Positions 1 to 7,630 are shown, counted from the first letter of the stretch. The stretch is 64,000 bases of DNA from JAEUQQ01 sp963697285 (GCA_963697285.1 CAVONI010000001.1:62001-126000); one strand, 5' to 3'. The notes: generated by a model not told the origin, from the letters alone. Numbers and translations are program-made.

Positions 1-371
1 GCGATGATGCCCTTCATGTGCAGGCGCTGCATCTCACGCACGCGGGCCGTGTACGTCTCCATCCGGTACGAGCCGTTGCCCAGCAGCACGTGGAGGTGGA
101 CCGCGCTCGCCGCGTCCTCGATTGCGCGAATGACCTCCGCATAGTACGGGTCCGAACTGTTGGGGACGATGACGCCTATCAGGTTGGAGTAGCCAATGGC
201 CAGCGCGCGCGCCAGTTGGTTGGGCTCGTAGTTCAGGCCGCGGATCGCCGCGCGGACCCGCTTCTTGGTCGCGTCGGAGATCCGCGGGCTGTCGCGGAGG
301 ACGAGCGAGACGGTCATCGCCGACAGTCCCAACTGTCTCCCGACGTCCCGCAACGTCATCTGGCGCGCCAT
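1..371 (-). CDS. LacI-family transcriptional regulator (N-terminal part, runs off left edge)
   Basis: Cytoplasmic DNA-binding repressor of the LacI/GalR family. Only about 123 N-terminal residues are in the window. The helix-turn-helix starts at residue 5 (TLRDVGRQLGLSAMTVS), followed by the hinge segment (NYEPNQLARAL, about residues 50-60) that contacts the minor groove, and the first strand of the sugar-binding domain (IGVIVPNSSDPYYAEVI). The start chosen is the ATG at 371; a second in-frame ATG lies at 359. It is divergent from the LarA-type racemase gene with a 184-bp intergenic region, so it most likely controls that hydroxyacid/sugar-acid operon. The effector is unknown. The family call is secure; the target is inferred from position. 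Confidence 0.93.
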   Translation of the reverse strand, partial: MARQMTLRDVGRQLGLSAMTVSLVLRDSPRISDATKKRVRAAIRGLNYEPNQLARALAIGYSNLIGVIVPNSSDPYYAEVIRAIEDAASAVHLHVLLGNGSYRMETYTARVREMQRLHMKGII

Positions 372-436
372 AGTCAGCCCGCGAACCGGCGTGCCATTCT
401 TGCACAGACCGCGCGCGCGCGGCAGGCCCATCGCGC

Positions 437-471
437 GGCACGGCGTGTTGGCACGGCGTGTTGGCACGGCG
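437..471. repeat. 13-bp direct repeat, 2.7 copies, in LacI/larA intergenic region
   Basis: The unit GGCACGGCGTGTT occurs twice back to back and a third time for its first nine bases. It lies midway between the divergent LacI regulator and the racemase gene. It may be a regulator-binding array or replication slippage; it is not a palindromic LacI-type operator. Confidence 0.6.
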
Positions 472-555
472 AGTCCGGCCGCGACCATTCCTGCTATCCT
501 CAGGCCCGCGGCCGCCACTCGCCTCTCGCGCGCTGGCTGCAGGGTCGTTCACACC

Positions 556-1827
556 ATGACCATCCACCGCCTGCCGTACGGTCGCGGGTTCGTCGAGGTC
601 GATCTGTCGACCGCGGCGCAGCGACACGTCGTCGAGACGCTCGCGCCCCGGGTGACGACCCCCGCCGCGGACCCGATCGCAGAGGTGGAGGCCGCGCTCG
701 AGGGCGCCGTGTTACCCGAGTGCCGGGGCGGCCGCTGCGCCGTCGCCATCAACGACGCGACGCGGCCCGTGCCGCACGACGTGCTGTTGCCGCCCTTGCT
801 GCGCCGGCTCGAGCGCGCGGGCGTGACGCCCGGCGACGTGCTCCTGATCATCGCCACGGGCACCCACGCGGTGGTGCCGGCGGAGCGGTTCGGCGACATC
901 GTCCCGCGCGCGATTCTCGATCGCTGCCGTGTCGTGAGTCACGACGCCCACGACGCGCGCGGCGTCGTCCATCTCGGCGAGACGTCGCGCGGCACGCCGA
1001 TCTGGATCAACCGCCAATACCTCGAGGCCGACCTCCGCCTCGTCGTCGGCGCGATCGAGCCGCACCAGTTCATGGGCTTCTCGGGTGGAGCGAAGAGCGC
1101 GGCCATCGGCCTGGCCGGCTACGAGACCGTCGTGCGCAACCACTCGATGATGTCGCACCCGCTCGCGCAGTTAGGGCGCTACGACGACAACCCGTGCCGC
1201 CAAGACATCGAGGAAATCGGGGCGCGCGTCGGCGTCCACCTCGCGCTCAACGTCCTGCTCGACGATCGCAAGCGCATCGTGCGGGCGCTGGCCGACGCGC
1301 CGGCCGAGTTGATGCGGCGCGGCATCCCGCACGTGCGTGCCGTCAACCAGGTGGAAGTCGATCGGCCGTTCGACCTGGTCATCGCGTCACCGGGCGGGCA
1401 TCCGAAGGACATCAACCTGTACCAGGCGCAGAAGGCACTCGCCCACGCCGCGCTTGTGACGCGGCCCGGCGCCACGATTCTCGTCGCTGCCGCCTGTCCC
1501 GAGGGCACCGGCAGCGAGTCGTACGAACGGTGGATGAGCGATCCGCGGATGACGTCGCACCAGGCGGTCATCGACCGGTTCGCCGAGGAGGGCTACCGGA
1601 TCGGGCCCCACAAGGCCTTCCAGATCTCCCGCGACGCGTCGCGGTTCCACGTGTTGCTGCACACGGAGATGCCGGCAGACCTGGTGAGGCGGCTGCTGCT
1701 CGCCCCTGCGCCGGACCTCGGCCGAACCGTGGCGGAGGCGATCGACGCCCTGCCGCCCGGATCGCGCATCGGGGTGATGCCCTTCGCCAACGGCACCATC
1801 CCGGTAACGGCCGGCGCGCGCGGGTGA
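556..1827 (+). CDS. Nickel-dependent lactate racemase-like protein (LarA / DUF2088 family)
   Basis: Predicted cytoplasmic 2-hydroxyacid racemase/epimerase of 423 aa, the usual LarA length (about 420-430). Conserved elements seen: NDATRP with the substrate-binding Arg, GTHAVVP with the first catalytic-site His, and the lysine motif FSGGAKSAAIG, where LarA attaches the pincer nickel cofactor. Later GGHPKDINLYQAQKAL matches the C-terminal domain. The ATG at 556 was chosen because homology begins there (MTIHRLPYG); upstream in-frame codons show no family similarity. It is followed after 76 bp by a split UxaA-type lyase, so the pair may epimerise then dehydrate a hydroxyacid or sugar acid. Many LarA homologues act on substrates other than lactate, and the substrate here cannot be read from sequence. 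No larB/larC/larE cofactor genes are in the window. Confidence 0.9.
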   Translation: MTIHRLPYGRGFVEVDLSTAAQRHVVETLAPRVTTPAADPIAEVEAALEGAVLPECRGGRCAVAINDATRPVPHDVLLPPLLRRLERAGVTPGDVLLIIATGTHAVVPAERFGDIVPRAILDRCRVVSHDAHDARGVVHLGETSRGTPIWINRQYLEADLRLVVGAIEPHQFMGFSGGAKSAAIGLAGYETVVRNHSMMSHPLAQLGRYDDNPCRQDIEEIGARVGVHLALNVLLDDRKRIVRALADAPAELMRRGIPHVRAVNQVEVDRPFDLVIASPGGHPKDINLYQAQKALAHAALVTRPGATILVAAACPEGTGSESYERWMSDPRMTSHQAVIDRFAEEGYRIGPHKAFQISRDASRFHVLLHTEMPADLVRRLLLAPAPDLGRTVAEAIDALPPGSRIGVMPFANGTIPVTAGARG

Positions 1828-1858
1828 GCGTGACGCCGGCGCTGATGTATGATTTCTT

Positions 1859-1887
1859 GGTCTGGTTGACCGTTAAACTCCCAGACC
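1859..1887. promoter_or_regulatory. Inverted repeat next to the Shine-Dalgarno of the SAF-domain gene
   Basis: GGTCTGG (1859-1865) and CCAGACC (1881-1887) can pair across a 15-nt loop. The repeat ends just before the strong ribosome site AGAAGGAG (1891-1898) of the downstream gene. Extending the stem with TTCT/AGAA would cover part of that site. It could be an operator for the neighbouring LacI protein or an RNA hairpin modulating translation; the sequence does not decide which. Confidence 0.4.
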
Positions 1888-1903
1888 CTTAGAAGGAGCG
1901 CAC

Positions 1904-2188
1904 ATGAAACACGGGATTCTGATGCACCGGCCCGACGACGACGTCGGCGTCGCCGTCGCGGACCTCGCGCGCGGGGCGGAGATCGGCGCGATCACGCTCG
2001 AAGGGCAGCCGGTCCGCGCCGTGACGCTCGTCGACGACGTGCCGCTGGGCCACAAGGTGGCGATGCGCGACATCGCGAGCGGCAAGGACGTCGTCGAGTA
2101 CGGCCGGATCATCGGCATCGCTGTGCAGGACGCGCCGGTCGGTTCGCACGTTCACACGCACTGCGTCAAGACGAAGAGGTGGGCATGA
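1904..2188 (+). CDS. SAF-domain small subunit of UxaA-type hydro-lyase (altronate dehydratase / SuyA-like)
   Basis: 94-aa protein consisting of a single SAF domain, the small N-terminal module that in UxaA-family enzymes is either fused to or separate from the large catalytic chain. The motif HKVAMRDIASGKDVVEYGRIIG is typical: the Lys/Arg-rich turn followed by G-x-x-V-x-x-Y-G-x-x-IG. It ends HVHTHCVKTKR, matching the 'HVHTHN' signature of the family. A near-perfect ribosome site (AGAAGGAG) sits 5 nt before the ATG. Its stop overlaps the start of the large subunit (ATGA), so the two are translationally coupled. Separate small and large chains occur in sulfolactate sulfo-lyase (SuyA/SuyB) and some sugar-acid dehydratases; the substrate is not determined. 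Confidence 0.88.
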   Translation: MKHGILMHRPDDDVGVAVADLARGAEIGAITLEGQPVRAVTLVDDVPLGHKVAMRDIASGKDVVEYGRIIGIAVQDAPVGSHVHTHCVKTKRWA

Positions 2189-3351
2189 TCAATCCACGCG
2201 ATTTGAAGCTCTGGGGGTATCGCCGGCCCGACGGGCGCTTCGGCGTCCGCAACCACGTCCTGATCATCCCCGTCGACGACCTCTCCAACGCCGTCGCGGA
2301 AGCCGTCGCGCACAACATCAAGGGCACGATGGCCCTGCCGCACCCCTATGGCCGCCTGCAGTTCGGTGCCGACCTGGATCTGACCTTCCGCACCCTTGCC
2401 GGACAGGGCCGTAACCCCAATTGCGCCGCGGCGGTCGTCGTCGGCATCGAGCCCAAGTGGACCGAGCGCATCGTCACGGAGATCGAGAAGACCGGCAAGC
2501 CCTGCGTCGGCTTCAGCATCGAGCGCTCCGGAGACCTGAAGACGATCGAGGCCGCCTCGCGCAAGGCCAAGGAATACGTCCACCTCGCGACCGAGATGCG
2601 GCGCGAGCCATTCGGCGTGGACCAGTTGACGATGAGCACCAAGTGCGGGGAGTCGGACACGACCTCCGGGCTGGCGTCGAACCCGACTGTGGGCCGCGTG
2701 TTCGAGCGGCTGGCCGACGCAGGCGCGACGCTCATCTTCGGCGAGACGACCGAGTTGACAGGCGGCGAAGACCTCGTCGTCGAGAAGTGCGCGACGCCCG
2801 ACGTCGCCGCGCGCTTCCAGGCGGCCTTCGACGACTACCAGGCGCTGGTCAAGTCGCAGGGCGTGAGCCTCGTGGGTTCGCAGCCGACCGAGGGCAACAT
2901 CCGGGGCGGGCTTTCGACGATTGAGGAGAAGGCGCTCGGGAACATCCAGAAGGCCGGCCGCTGCACGGTCGTCGACTTCCTCGAGCCTGCCCACGAGCCG
3001 CGGAAGCCAGGCCTCAGCTTCATGGACTCGTCGTCGGCCGCCGCGGAGATGGTGACGCTGTGCGCCGCGGCAGGGTCGGTCGTGCACTACTTCCCGACGG
3101 GGCAGGGCAACGTCATCGGCAACCCCGTCATCCCGGTCATCAAGCTGTCGGCCAACCCGCTGACGGTGGCGACGATGTCGGAACACATCGACGTGGACCT
3201 GAGCGCGCTGCTGCGAATCGAGATGAACCTGGACGAGGCCGCCGACGCGGCGCTCGAGATGCTCGAGCGTACGATCAACGGCCGGATGACCGCGGCCGAG
3301 GTGCTGCGACACAACGAGTTCGTGCTGACCAAGCTGTATCGCAGCGCGTGA
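2185..3351 (+). CDS. UxaA/SuyB-type hydro-lyase large subunit (altronate dehydratase family)
   Basis: 388-aa catalytic subunit paired with the preceding SAF-domain protein. Family features are the N-terminal GYRRPDGRFGVRNHVLIIP, GNPVIPVIKLSANP near the C-terminus, Cys-containing TKCGESDTTSGL, and FGETTELTGGED, which match iron-dependent sugar-acid dehydratases (UxaA, GarD) and the sulfo-lyase SuyB. The length equals stand-alone SuyB-like large subunits; E. coli UxaA (about 495 aa) is a fusion. I chose the ATG at 2185 (ATGA overlap) over an in-frame GTG six bases upstream. Together with the LarA-like racemase and LacI regulator it suggests a small catabolic operon: interconvert a 2-hydroxyacid or aldonic-acid centre, then eliminate water (or sulfite). 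Substrate assignment is inference. Confidence 0.9.
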   Translation: MINPRDLKLWGYRRPDGRFGVRNHVLIIPVDDLSNAVAEAVAHNIKGTMALPHPYGRLQFGADLDLTFRTLAGQGRNPNCAAAVVVGIEPKWTERIVTEIEKTGKPCVGFSIERSGDLKTIEAASRKAKEYVHLATEMRREPFGVDQLTMSTKCGESDTTSGLASNPTVGRVFERLADAGATLIFGETTELTGGEDLVVEKCATPDVAARFQAAFDDYQALVKSQGVSLVGSQPTEGNIRGGLSTIEEKALGNIQKAGRCTVVDFLEPAHEPRKPGLSFMDSSSAAAEMVTLCAAAGSVVHYFPTGQGNVIGNPVIPVIKLSANPLTVATMSEHIDVDLSALLRIEMNLDEAADAALEMLERTINGRMTAAEVLRHNEFVLTKLYRSA

Positions 3352-3364
3352 GCGGGATGGAATC

Positions 3365-3389
3365 GGGCCGGTGCCTGGTGCGCCGGCCC
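3365..3389. terminator. Hairpin between convergent genes (bidirectional terminator candidate)
   Basis: A 10-bp stem (3365-3374 with 3380-3389, one G-U wobble) and a 5-nt loop sit between the UxaA-type stop at 3351 and the convergent PHP-like stop at 3403. There is no clear T-run, so it is at best an L-shaped, high-GC style terminator. Confidence 0.5.
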
Positions 3390-3402
3390 GGCCCGCTGCC
3401 CG

Positions 3403-4234
3403 TCACCGCGCCGGCGGCCGCCGTTGTACGGCCTTGCGCCCGTCGGCAGGCGGGCACCAGAAGTCCTCGGGCCGAAGCTCCAGCGCCCGGGTCACCTCGG
3501 CGCAGGTACTCGTTGCGGCCCAGGTCGGCGGCGCCCGCGTTGTTCGTGCCGCACGCCAGCTTCACGCCCGCCTGCCTCGCCTGCCTGATGAAGGCCACGC
3601 TCGGGATGCGCCGCCGGTTGTTGATCTCCATCGCGATACCGTTGGCGGCCAAGCCATCGACGATGCGCGTCATCCGCGCCGGCGTCCAGAGCGTGTCGTA
3701 TTGCGCCGCGAGTTGGTCGGGCACATAGGTCGCGTTCACGTAGAGGTCGATCTGCTCAGTGGCGAAGATCGTCGTCGCCCGGTCGACGAGCTGGTCCATG
3801 AAGTCCTGGGGATCCTCGATCCGTCCCACTTCGTCGGCGACCCATAGCCGCATGCGCCTGCCGCGATCGTCGGTCCACGTCATCGCGTCGGTGAAGACGT
3901 AGTCGAACTTCTCGAGCGTTGCCCTGCTGAACAGCCGCACCCACTCGCGGCCCTCCCCTTGGAAGGCCGTGAAGACCGGCCGTCCCCGCATCTCGGCGAG
4001 GAAGGCCTCGAGCCCGGCGTCGGTGTCGATCGGGAAGCCGACGCCGCCGTTGACGGCGACGCCGTAGGTGATGCCGCTCTCGCGGGACCGCCGCAGCGCC
4101 TCGTCGAGCGTGAGGTCGCCCTTGACGTGGACGTGGAAGTCGGCGCGCGCGCCCGCGGGGCACGCCGGGGGCCCGGTCTGCGCGAAAACCGCGGCCGACA
4201 TCAGAAGGCAGGCGATCGCGAGCAAGCCTCGCAT
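3403..4234 (-). pseudogene. PHP/amidohydrolase-like secreted metal-dependent hydrolase, frameshifted near its 3' end
   Basis: About 277 aa if the frame is restored. N-terminal signal peptide (MRGLLAIACLLMSAAVFAQ), then RADFHVHVKGDLTLDEAL, the DxHxH metal-binding start of PHP/amidohydrolase folds. An ITYGVAVNGG strand and a late GVKLACGTNNAGAADLGRNEYLR segment follow, typical of polymerase-histidinol-phosphatase-like domains in secreted acidobacterial proteins. At about 3506-3510 the frame breaks: the natural C-terminus (AEVTRALELRPEDFWCPP...) continues in another frame and stops at 3403, so one or two bases are added or lost. Upstream, the reading frame is open all the way back through the phosphodiesterase gene. 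Exact substrate is unknown; a phosphoesterase-type role is only a family-level guess. Confidence 0.68.
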
Positions 4235-5224
4235 GGGTCCGGTCCTCCAGTTCCTCATGCCGTCAGTGACGCCGGCTGCACTCCGCTGCCGGGTCGGATG
4301 GGCGCGGCTATCTTCGTGTCGCTCGCGCCAGCCGTCAAGCGCGGCGCAGACGGCCTCGCGCACCTGCACCGGCTGGTTCGACACGAAATACCGTACCGTC
4401 CGCGTCGCGAGGTGATCGCGGTACACCTGCAGGCCCTCGCGGGCGGCACGCTCGTCGAGTGTGCCCGCCGGGCTGGCCATGACCGCATCCGACACCGTGG
4501 GCAGGCCCGTCGCGTTCGCCGCGGCGTAGAGACTGAGGTCGGCGTCCTGCGGCACGTAGAGCGCCAGCCGGCGTCCGCGAGCGAGCGCGGCGTTTCGCGC
4601 CACATCGTCGGGGGTCTTCACGAGGACCGACACGATCGCCTGGTGCGCCATCCCCAGCAGCGTCGTCGTCGTGGCGTCATCGAAGGTGAGGATGATGCTG
4701 CGGCCGTCGAGCCCGCGCGTGACCAGCGCACGCACGAGCGCGGGCAGGTCCACGCCCTTGATGTCGAGCATCAACTGGACGCCCGGCTCGGATGCTGCCC
4801 ACGCCATCACGTCGTCGAAGCGGGGAAGCGGTTCGCCGGTTGAGGCGCCGTCGGCGCCGGTCAACATCACCCCCGCCAACTGCGCGTCGGTGGATGCCTC
4901 GATGCGCCCCGTGCCCGTCGTCGTCCGATCGAGCGTCGCGTCGTGCAGCAGGAACAACGTGCCGTCGCGCGACGCCCGCAGGTCGATCTCGAGCACGCCG
5001 ACTCCCGCACGCACGGCCGCCTTCATCTCGCGCAGGGAGTTCTCGACGTGCGTCGGCGACAGCCACCCTCGGTGCGCGACCACCGAGATCGTCTGTCGCT
5101 GGGCCACGCCGTCGGCGCACACGCCCGGCAACGGCGCGCGTGACGCGCACGCGCTGGATGCGACGATCACGAGGAGGAGGGCAATCACGCGCGGCGGGTG
5201 CTGCTCGGCGGGATTCACGACCAC
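4235..5224 (-). CDS. Glycerophosphodiester phosphodiesterase family protein (secreted/lipoprotein)
   Basis: Hydrolyses glycerophosphodiesters to glycerol-3-phosphate and an alcohol; predicted to act outside the cytoplasm. GDPD signatures are present in order: AHRGWLSPTHVENSL (catalytic His), LEIDLRASRDG (metal-binding Glu/Asp), LLHDATLDRTTTGTGRI (second catalytic His), and LMLDIKG later. The N-terminus is hydrophobic (IALLLVIVASSAC) and may be a weak lipobox with Cys at about residue 26. The start is the GTG at 5224; no ATG is available near the signal peptide. Oddly, no stop codon separates this gene from the PHP-like gene: the frame runs on through MRGLLAIAC..., whose own signal peptide argues for two proteins. 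A lost stop or an indel near 4300 is likely. The boundary at 4235 is therefore approximate. Confidence 0.82.
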
Positions 5225-5236
5225 GCTATCTTAAGG

Positions 5237-5326
5237 CTCACCTGTGTTGAGGGCGTAACGAATCGAACCCTCAGGTCTGGCAGGGTGATTCGCACGCGAC
5301 CTGCCCTCAACACAACTGAGTCGAAG
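5237..5326 (-). repeat. Dispersed ~90-bp palindrome-ended element, copy A
   Basis: The reverse complement of this stretch aligns with 44991-45081 over its whole length: both start TCGACTC-GTTGTGTTGAGG, share CAGGTC-CG-GCGAA and end CCTCAACAC. The ends (GTGTTGAGG/CCTCAACAC) are inverted repeats, so it resembles a REP- or MITE-like element. It lies in the divergent spacer upstream of both the GDPD gene and the Phd antitoxin. Confidence 0.7.
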
Positions 5327-5395
5327 GGTAGCCTCTCCGCAAGGGCGCGAAGTCGCGGAGCGGCTTGAGGTGTGCGGAGCGGCCAGGAGCCCGAG

Positions 5396-5426
5396 ATGTA
5401 GCCACATGCACTAGAATGTAGGCACA
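5396..5426 (+). promoter_or_regulatory. Two TGT-N4-ACA palindromes, probable toxin-antitoxin operator
   Basis: ATGTAGCCACA (5396-5406) and ATGTAGGCACA (5416-5426) are direct repeats exactly 20 bp apart, each containing the palindrome TGT-N4-ACA. They lie just upstream of the ribosome site GGAGG and ATG of the Phd-type antitoxin. Two half-operators two helical turns apart are what a dimeric Phd antitoxin would bind for autoregulation. Confidence 0.55.
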
Positions 5427-5442
5427 CGGAGGGGTCAACGGG

Positions 5443-5718
5443 ATGAAAGAACGCAGTATCGGCATTCGCGAGTTGAAGTCGAAGCTCAGCGAATGTGTCC
5501 GCGAGGTCAAACGCGGGGCCACGGTGGTCGTGACGGAGCACGGCCGACGGGTGGCGCGGCTGGTTCCCGAGGGCGATTCGCTGGACGACCGGCTCGCGGT
5601 GCTGACGAAGGCGGGTGCCATGCAGTGGAGCGGCCGGCGACTCGGCCGCGCCGCACCTGGCGTGCACCGGCGCGGGAAGCGGACCTTGGCCGACATCGTC
5701 GTGGAGAACCGCGAGTGA
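5443..5718 (+). CDS. Phd/YefM-family type II antitoxin
   Basis: 91-aa antitoxin. The N-terminal 50 residues are the Phd/YefM DNA-binding dimerisation fold: IGIRELKSKLSECVREV, then GATVVVTEHGRRVARLVP, the common 'V-T-x-x-G-x-x-V-A-x-L-x-P' signature. The C-terminal 40 residues are basic and low-complexity (RLGRAAPGVHRRGKR), as expected for the disordered toxin-neutralising tail. The ATG has a good ribosome site (GGAGG at 5428-5432, 10 nt upstream). The stop overlaps the toxin start (GTGA), giving tight coupling and a fixed antitoxin-first order. Likely autorepressed through the twin palindromes just upstream. Confidence 0.92.
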   Translation: MKERSIGIRELKSKLSECVREVKRGATVVVTEHGRRVARLVPEGDSLDDRLAVLTKAGAMQWSGRRLGRAAPGVHRRGKRTLADIVVENRE

Positions 5719-6155
5719 TCGTGTACGTGGATGCGAGTGCGCTCGTGAAACGGTATGTCACGGAGGTCGGCTCGGCCGACGTGAACGACCTCACGACTGG
5801 TGCGATGGCCGTGGCCACGGCGCTTGTCACGCGCGCTGAAGTCTCGGCAGCCTTCGCGCGGGCCGTGCGTGTCGGCGTCCTCGACGACGTCGCGGGACGC
5901 CGGGCCCAGCGGCGGTTCTCGCGCGAGTGGCCTGATCTCATGCGAATCCCCGTCACCGAGGCGCTGGTGGCTCGAGCCGAGGCGCTGGCGTGGGCACATG
6001 GGCTCCGTGGCTATGACGCGGTCCAGTTGGCGTCGGCGCTGACGTGGCAGGATGCCCTGGGTCAGGAGGTCGTCTTGGCCACGTTCGATCGCCAGTTATG
6101 GGAAGCCGCTCCGGAAGCCGGCCTACGCGCGTGGCCGGCGAAGTTGCCGAACTGA
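5715..6155 (+). CDS. PIN-domain ribonuclease toxin (VapC-like)
   Basis: 146-aa PIN-domain protein, the toxin partner of the preceding Phd-type antitoxin. Expected to be an Mg2+-dependent endoribonuclease. The first conserved acidic residue is in VYVDASALVKRY at the N-terminus; TRAEVSAAFAR holds the second (Glu). LRGYDAVQLASAL carries the third acidic site and VVLATFDRQLWEAA the fourth, so the four-acid PIN centre appears intact. The start is a GTG at 5715 overlapping the antitoxin stop by four bases; later alternatives would cut the catalytic Asp. A Phd/YefM antitoxin with a PIN toxin is a common hybrid pairing. RNA target unknown. Confidence 0.93.
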   Translation: MIVYVDASALVKRYVTEVGSADVNDLTTGAMAVATALVTRAEVSAAFARAVRVGVLDDVAGRRAQRRFSREWPDLMRIPVTEALVARAEALAWAHGLRGYDAVQLASALTWQDALGQEVVLATFDRQLWEAAPEAGLRAWPAKLPN

Positions 6156-6272
6156 CAGCCAGGGCGTCCCATGTCGGTGCCAGGCACGTGTCACCATGCC
6201 ATTGGTCAGTGCGCCGAACCGCGCGGGAGAACCCTTGATCGTCAACTGGGTCCCGCCAAGGCCCAATCCAAC

Positions 6273-6614
6273 CTACGGCGTTCGCCGCAGCATCCCGACC
6301 GCAACCAGCAGCCAGGACACCGCGAGGAACCCGAAGCCGACGAACACGGGGAGCAGCGTCTCGGCGATGCCCGCGTACACGCGCGGCATGTCGACGCCGC
6401 CGGCCGACGTCTCGGCCAGGTACTGGCACATCAGCGAGGCGCCGGAGGCCAGGGCGCAGATCGCGGCGAAGATCACGCCGAGCGAGACGGGCCTCATCAA
6501 AAGCAGCTTCCGCTCGGTCGGACGGATGGCGTAGGCGAGCGCCGCGGCGAGCGGGACGACGCTCACCAGCACGCTCAGCTTCGCGAACGGACCGATCTGG
6601 TTCAGGATATCCAT
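6273..6614 (-). CDS. Small multi-pass membrane protein of unknown function
   Basis: 113-aa protein with three hydrophobic segments: about residues 10-30 (FAKLSVLVSVVPLAAALAYAI), 42-65 (VSLGVIFAAICALASGASLM) and 85-110 (ETLLPVFVGFGFLAVSWLLVAV). The overall shape recalls MotA/TolQ/ExbB-type membrane helices, but no diagnostic motif is present. The ATG at 6614 has a clear ribosome site (GAGGAGG) upstream on its strand, which fixes the start over a longer in-frame extension. It is divergent from the ECF sigma factor 100 bp away, so it may be in the same regulon. I do not recognise a function. Confidence 0.7.
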   Translation of the reverse strand: MDILNQIGPFAKLSVLVSVVPLAAALAYAIRPTERKLLLMRPVSLGVIFAAICALASGASLMCQYLAETSAGGVDMPRVYAGIAETLLPVFVGFGFLAVSWLLVAVGMLRRTP

Positions 6615-6713
6615 GGGACGCCTCCTCTGCGGGTGTGACGCAGGGTAGAACTCAGAACCCGCGTCGGCGTGACGCAGGGCGGGCAACCGTCACGCCGTGT
6701 CGCGAGACGCGTT

Positions 6714-7313
6714 ATGGCCGTGATGGAGCGCGACACCGAGCTCTCGCTCGTCGACGGGCTTCGCCGCGGGGAGCCCGGGGCGTTCGACGCGGTCTACGAG
6801 GCGTACCGCGCGCGCCTCTTCGGGTTTCTCGTCCGTCTGAGCCGGTCTCGCACCGTGGCCGAAGATCTGCTGGACGAGACCTGGCTGCGACTCGTCTCGA
6901 ATGCCCCCCGCCTGCACGCCGACACCCGCCTGGCGCCCTGGCTGTTCACCGTCGCCCGGAACCTGTATTGGACGTACCGGCGGACATCCGCCCTCGAAGA
7001 GACACAGGACCCGCACGCGCTGGCGCTGTGGCCGTGTCGCGATCGGTGGTCGTCGCCGTTCGAGGTTGCGGCGCAGCACGAGTTGCAGCGCCGGCTCGAG
7101 CGCGCGCTGGCGCAGCTCTCGCCGCGGCACCGCGAGGTGCTCCTGCTGGTCGGCGTCGAGGGCCTGACGCCTGGCGAAGCGGCCCTCGTCTGCGGCCTCA
7201 CGCCGGAGGCGCTCCGCCAGCTGCTGGCACGGGCGCGAGCGGCGCTCGCGCGGGCGATCGATCTGTCGCGCGACCGCACGACAAAGAGGAGTGTGCACGA
7301 TGACATCGCATGA
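6714..7313 (+). CDS. ECF-subfamily RNA polymerase sigma factor
   Basis: 199-aa alternative sigma factor. The sigma-2 domain spans about residues 10-80 (GAFDAVYEAYRARLFGFLVR, then AEDLLDETWLRL, the core-binding D-x-x-Q/E-E-x-W-L pattern). A linker follows, and sigma-4 covers about residues 125-180 (ALAQLSPRHREVLLLVGVEGLTPGEAA, with an HTH ending LRQLLARARAAL). Start ATG 6714; an in-frame ATG three codons on is possible. The 3' end overlaps the next gene by 14 nt, and that gene encodes a small one-pass membrane protein, the usual place for an anti-sigma factor. A repeated GTGACGCAGGG motif upstream (about 6640 and 6670) could be regulatory but was not resolved. Confidence 0.92.
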   Translation: MAVMERDTELSLVDGLRRGEPGAFDAVYEAYRARLFGFLVRLSRSRTVAEDLLDETWLRLVSNAPRLHADTRLAPWLFTVARNLYWTYRRTSALEETQDPHALALWPCRDRWSSPFEVAAQHELQRRLERALAQLSPRHREVLLLVGVEGLTPGEAALVCGLTPEALRQLLARARAALARAIDLSRDRTTKRSVHDDIA

Positions 7314-7563
7314 CGATTACGGCGACGCCGATCTCGCGGCACTGAACGAGCTGCCCGTGCAGGACGTCGACGAACGCCACGCGCGGAGTCTCGGGATCCG
7401 TTGCCGGGCTGTGCTCGCGGCGCAGACGCGTGCGACCGCGGCTGCCGCCGACACGAGCGCTGCCGGGCCGACGCGTGCGGCAGGCCTGGTGCTGCTCGCC
7501 GCCTGGTGCGCGATCTACGTGGTCGAGATCGTGCGACGTGGGGCCGCGGCCTGGGGGTTGTGA
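7300..7563 (+). CDS. Small single-pass membrane protein, candidate anti-sigma partner
   Basis: 87 aa. The first 60 residues are hydrophilic (acidic start MTSHDDYGDADLAALNELPVQD, then Ala/Arg-rich); about residues 63-80 form one transmembrane helix (AAGLVLLAAWCAIYVVEIV). The ATG at 7300 has AGAGGAG (7284-7290) at suitable spacing, better than the GTG at 7291. It overlaps the end of the ECF sigma gene by 14 nt, implying coupled translation. That position and topology fit an anti-sigma factor or sigma-associated regulator, but the zinc-binding HxxxCxxC motif of typical ZAS anti-sigmas is absent. The role is inferred from context only. Confidence 0.62.
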   Translation: MTSHDDYGDADLAALNELPVQDVDERHARSLGIRCRAVLAAQTRATAAAADTSAAGPTRAAGLVLLAAWCAIYVVEIVRRGAAAWGL

Positions 7564-7630
7564 CCTCGATTTCCTTGCCGGCAGAACCCGCCTGTCACTG
7601 GCCGTCCTCGGCCCGTCTGGGCGCGAATTC

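Noticed and set aside
437..471. CRISPR-like array
   Set aside because: The repeats are directly adjacent with no spacers.
2152..3312. Long minus-strand frame opposite the UxaA-type gene
   Set aside because: His/Arg/Asp-rich composition without motifs; a GC-rich shadow of the plus-strand gene.
1904..3351. Naming the pair suyAB (sulfolactate sulfo-lyase)
   Set aside because: Subunit sizes fit, but the same split occurs in sugar-acid dehydratases and no sulfonate genes are nearby.
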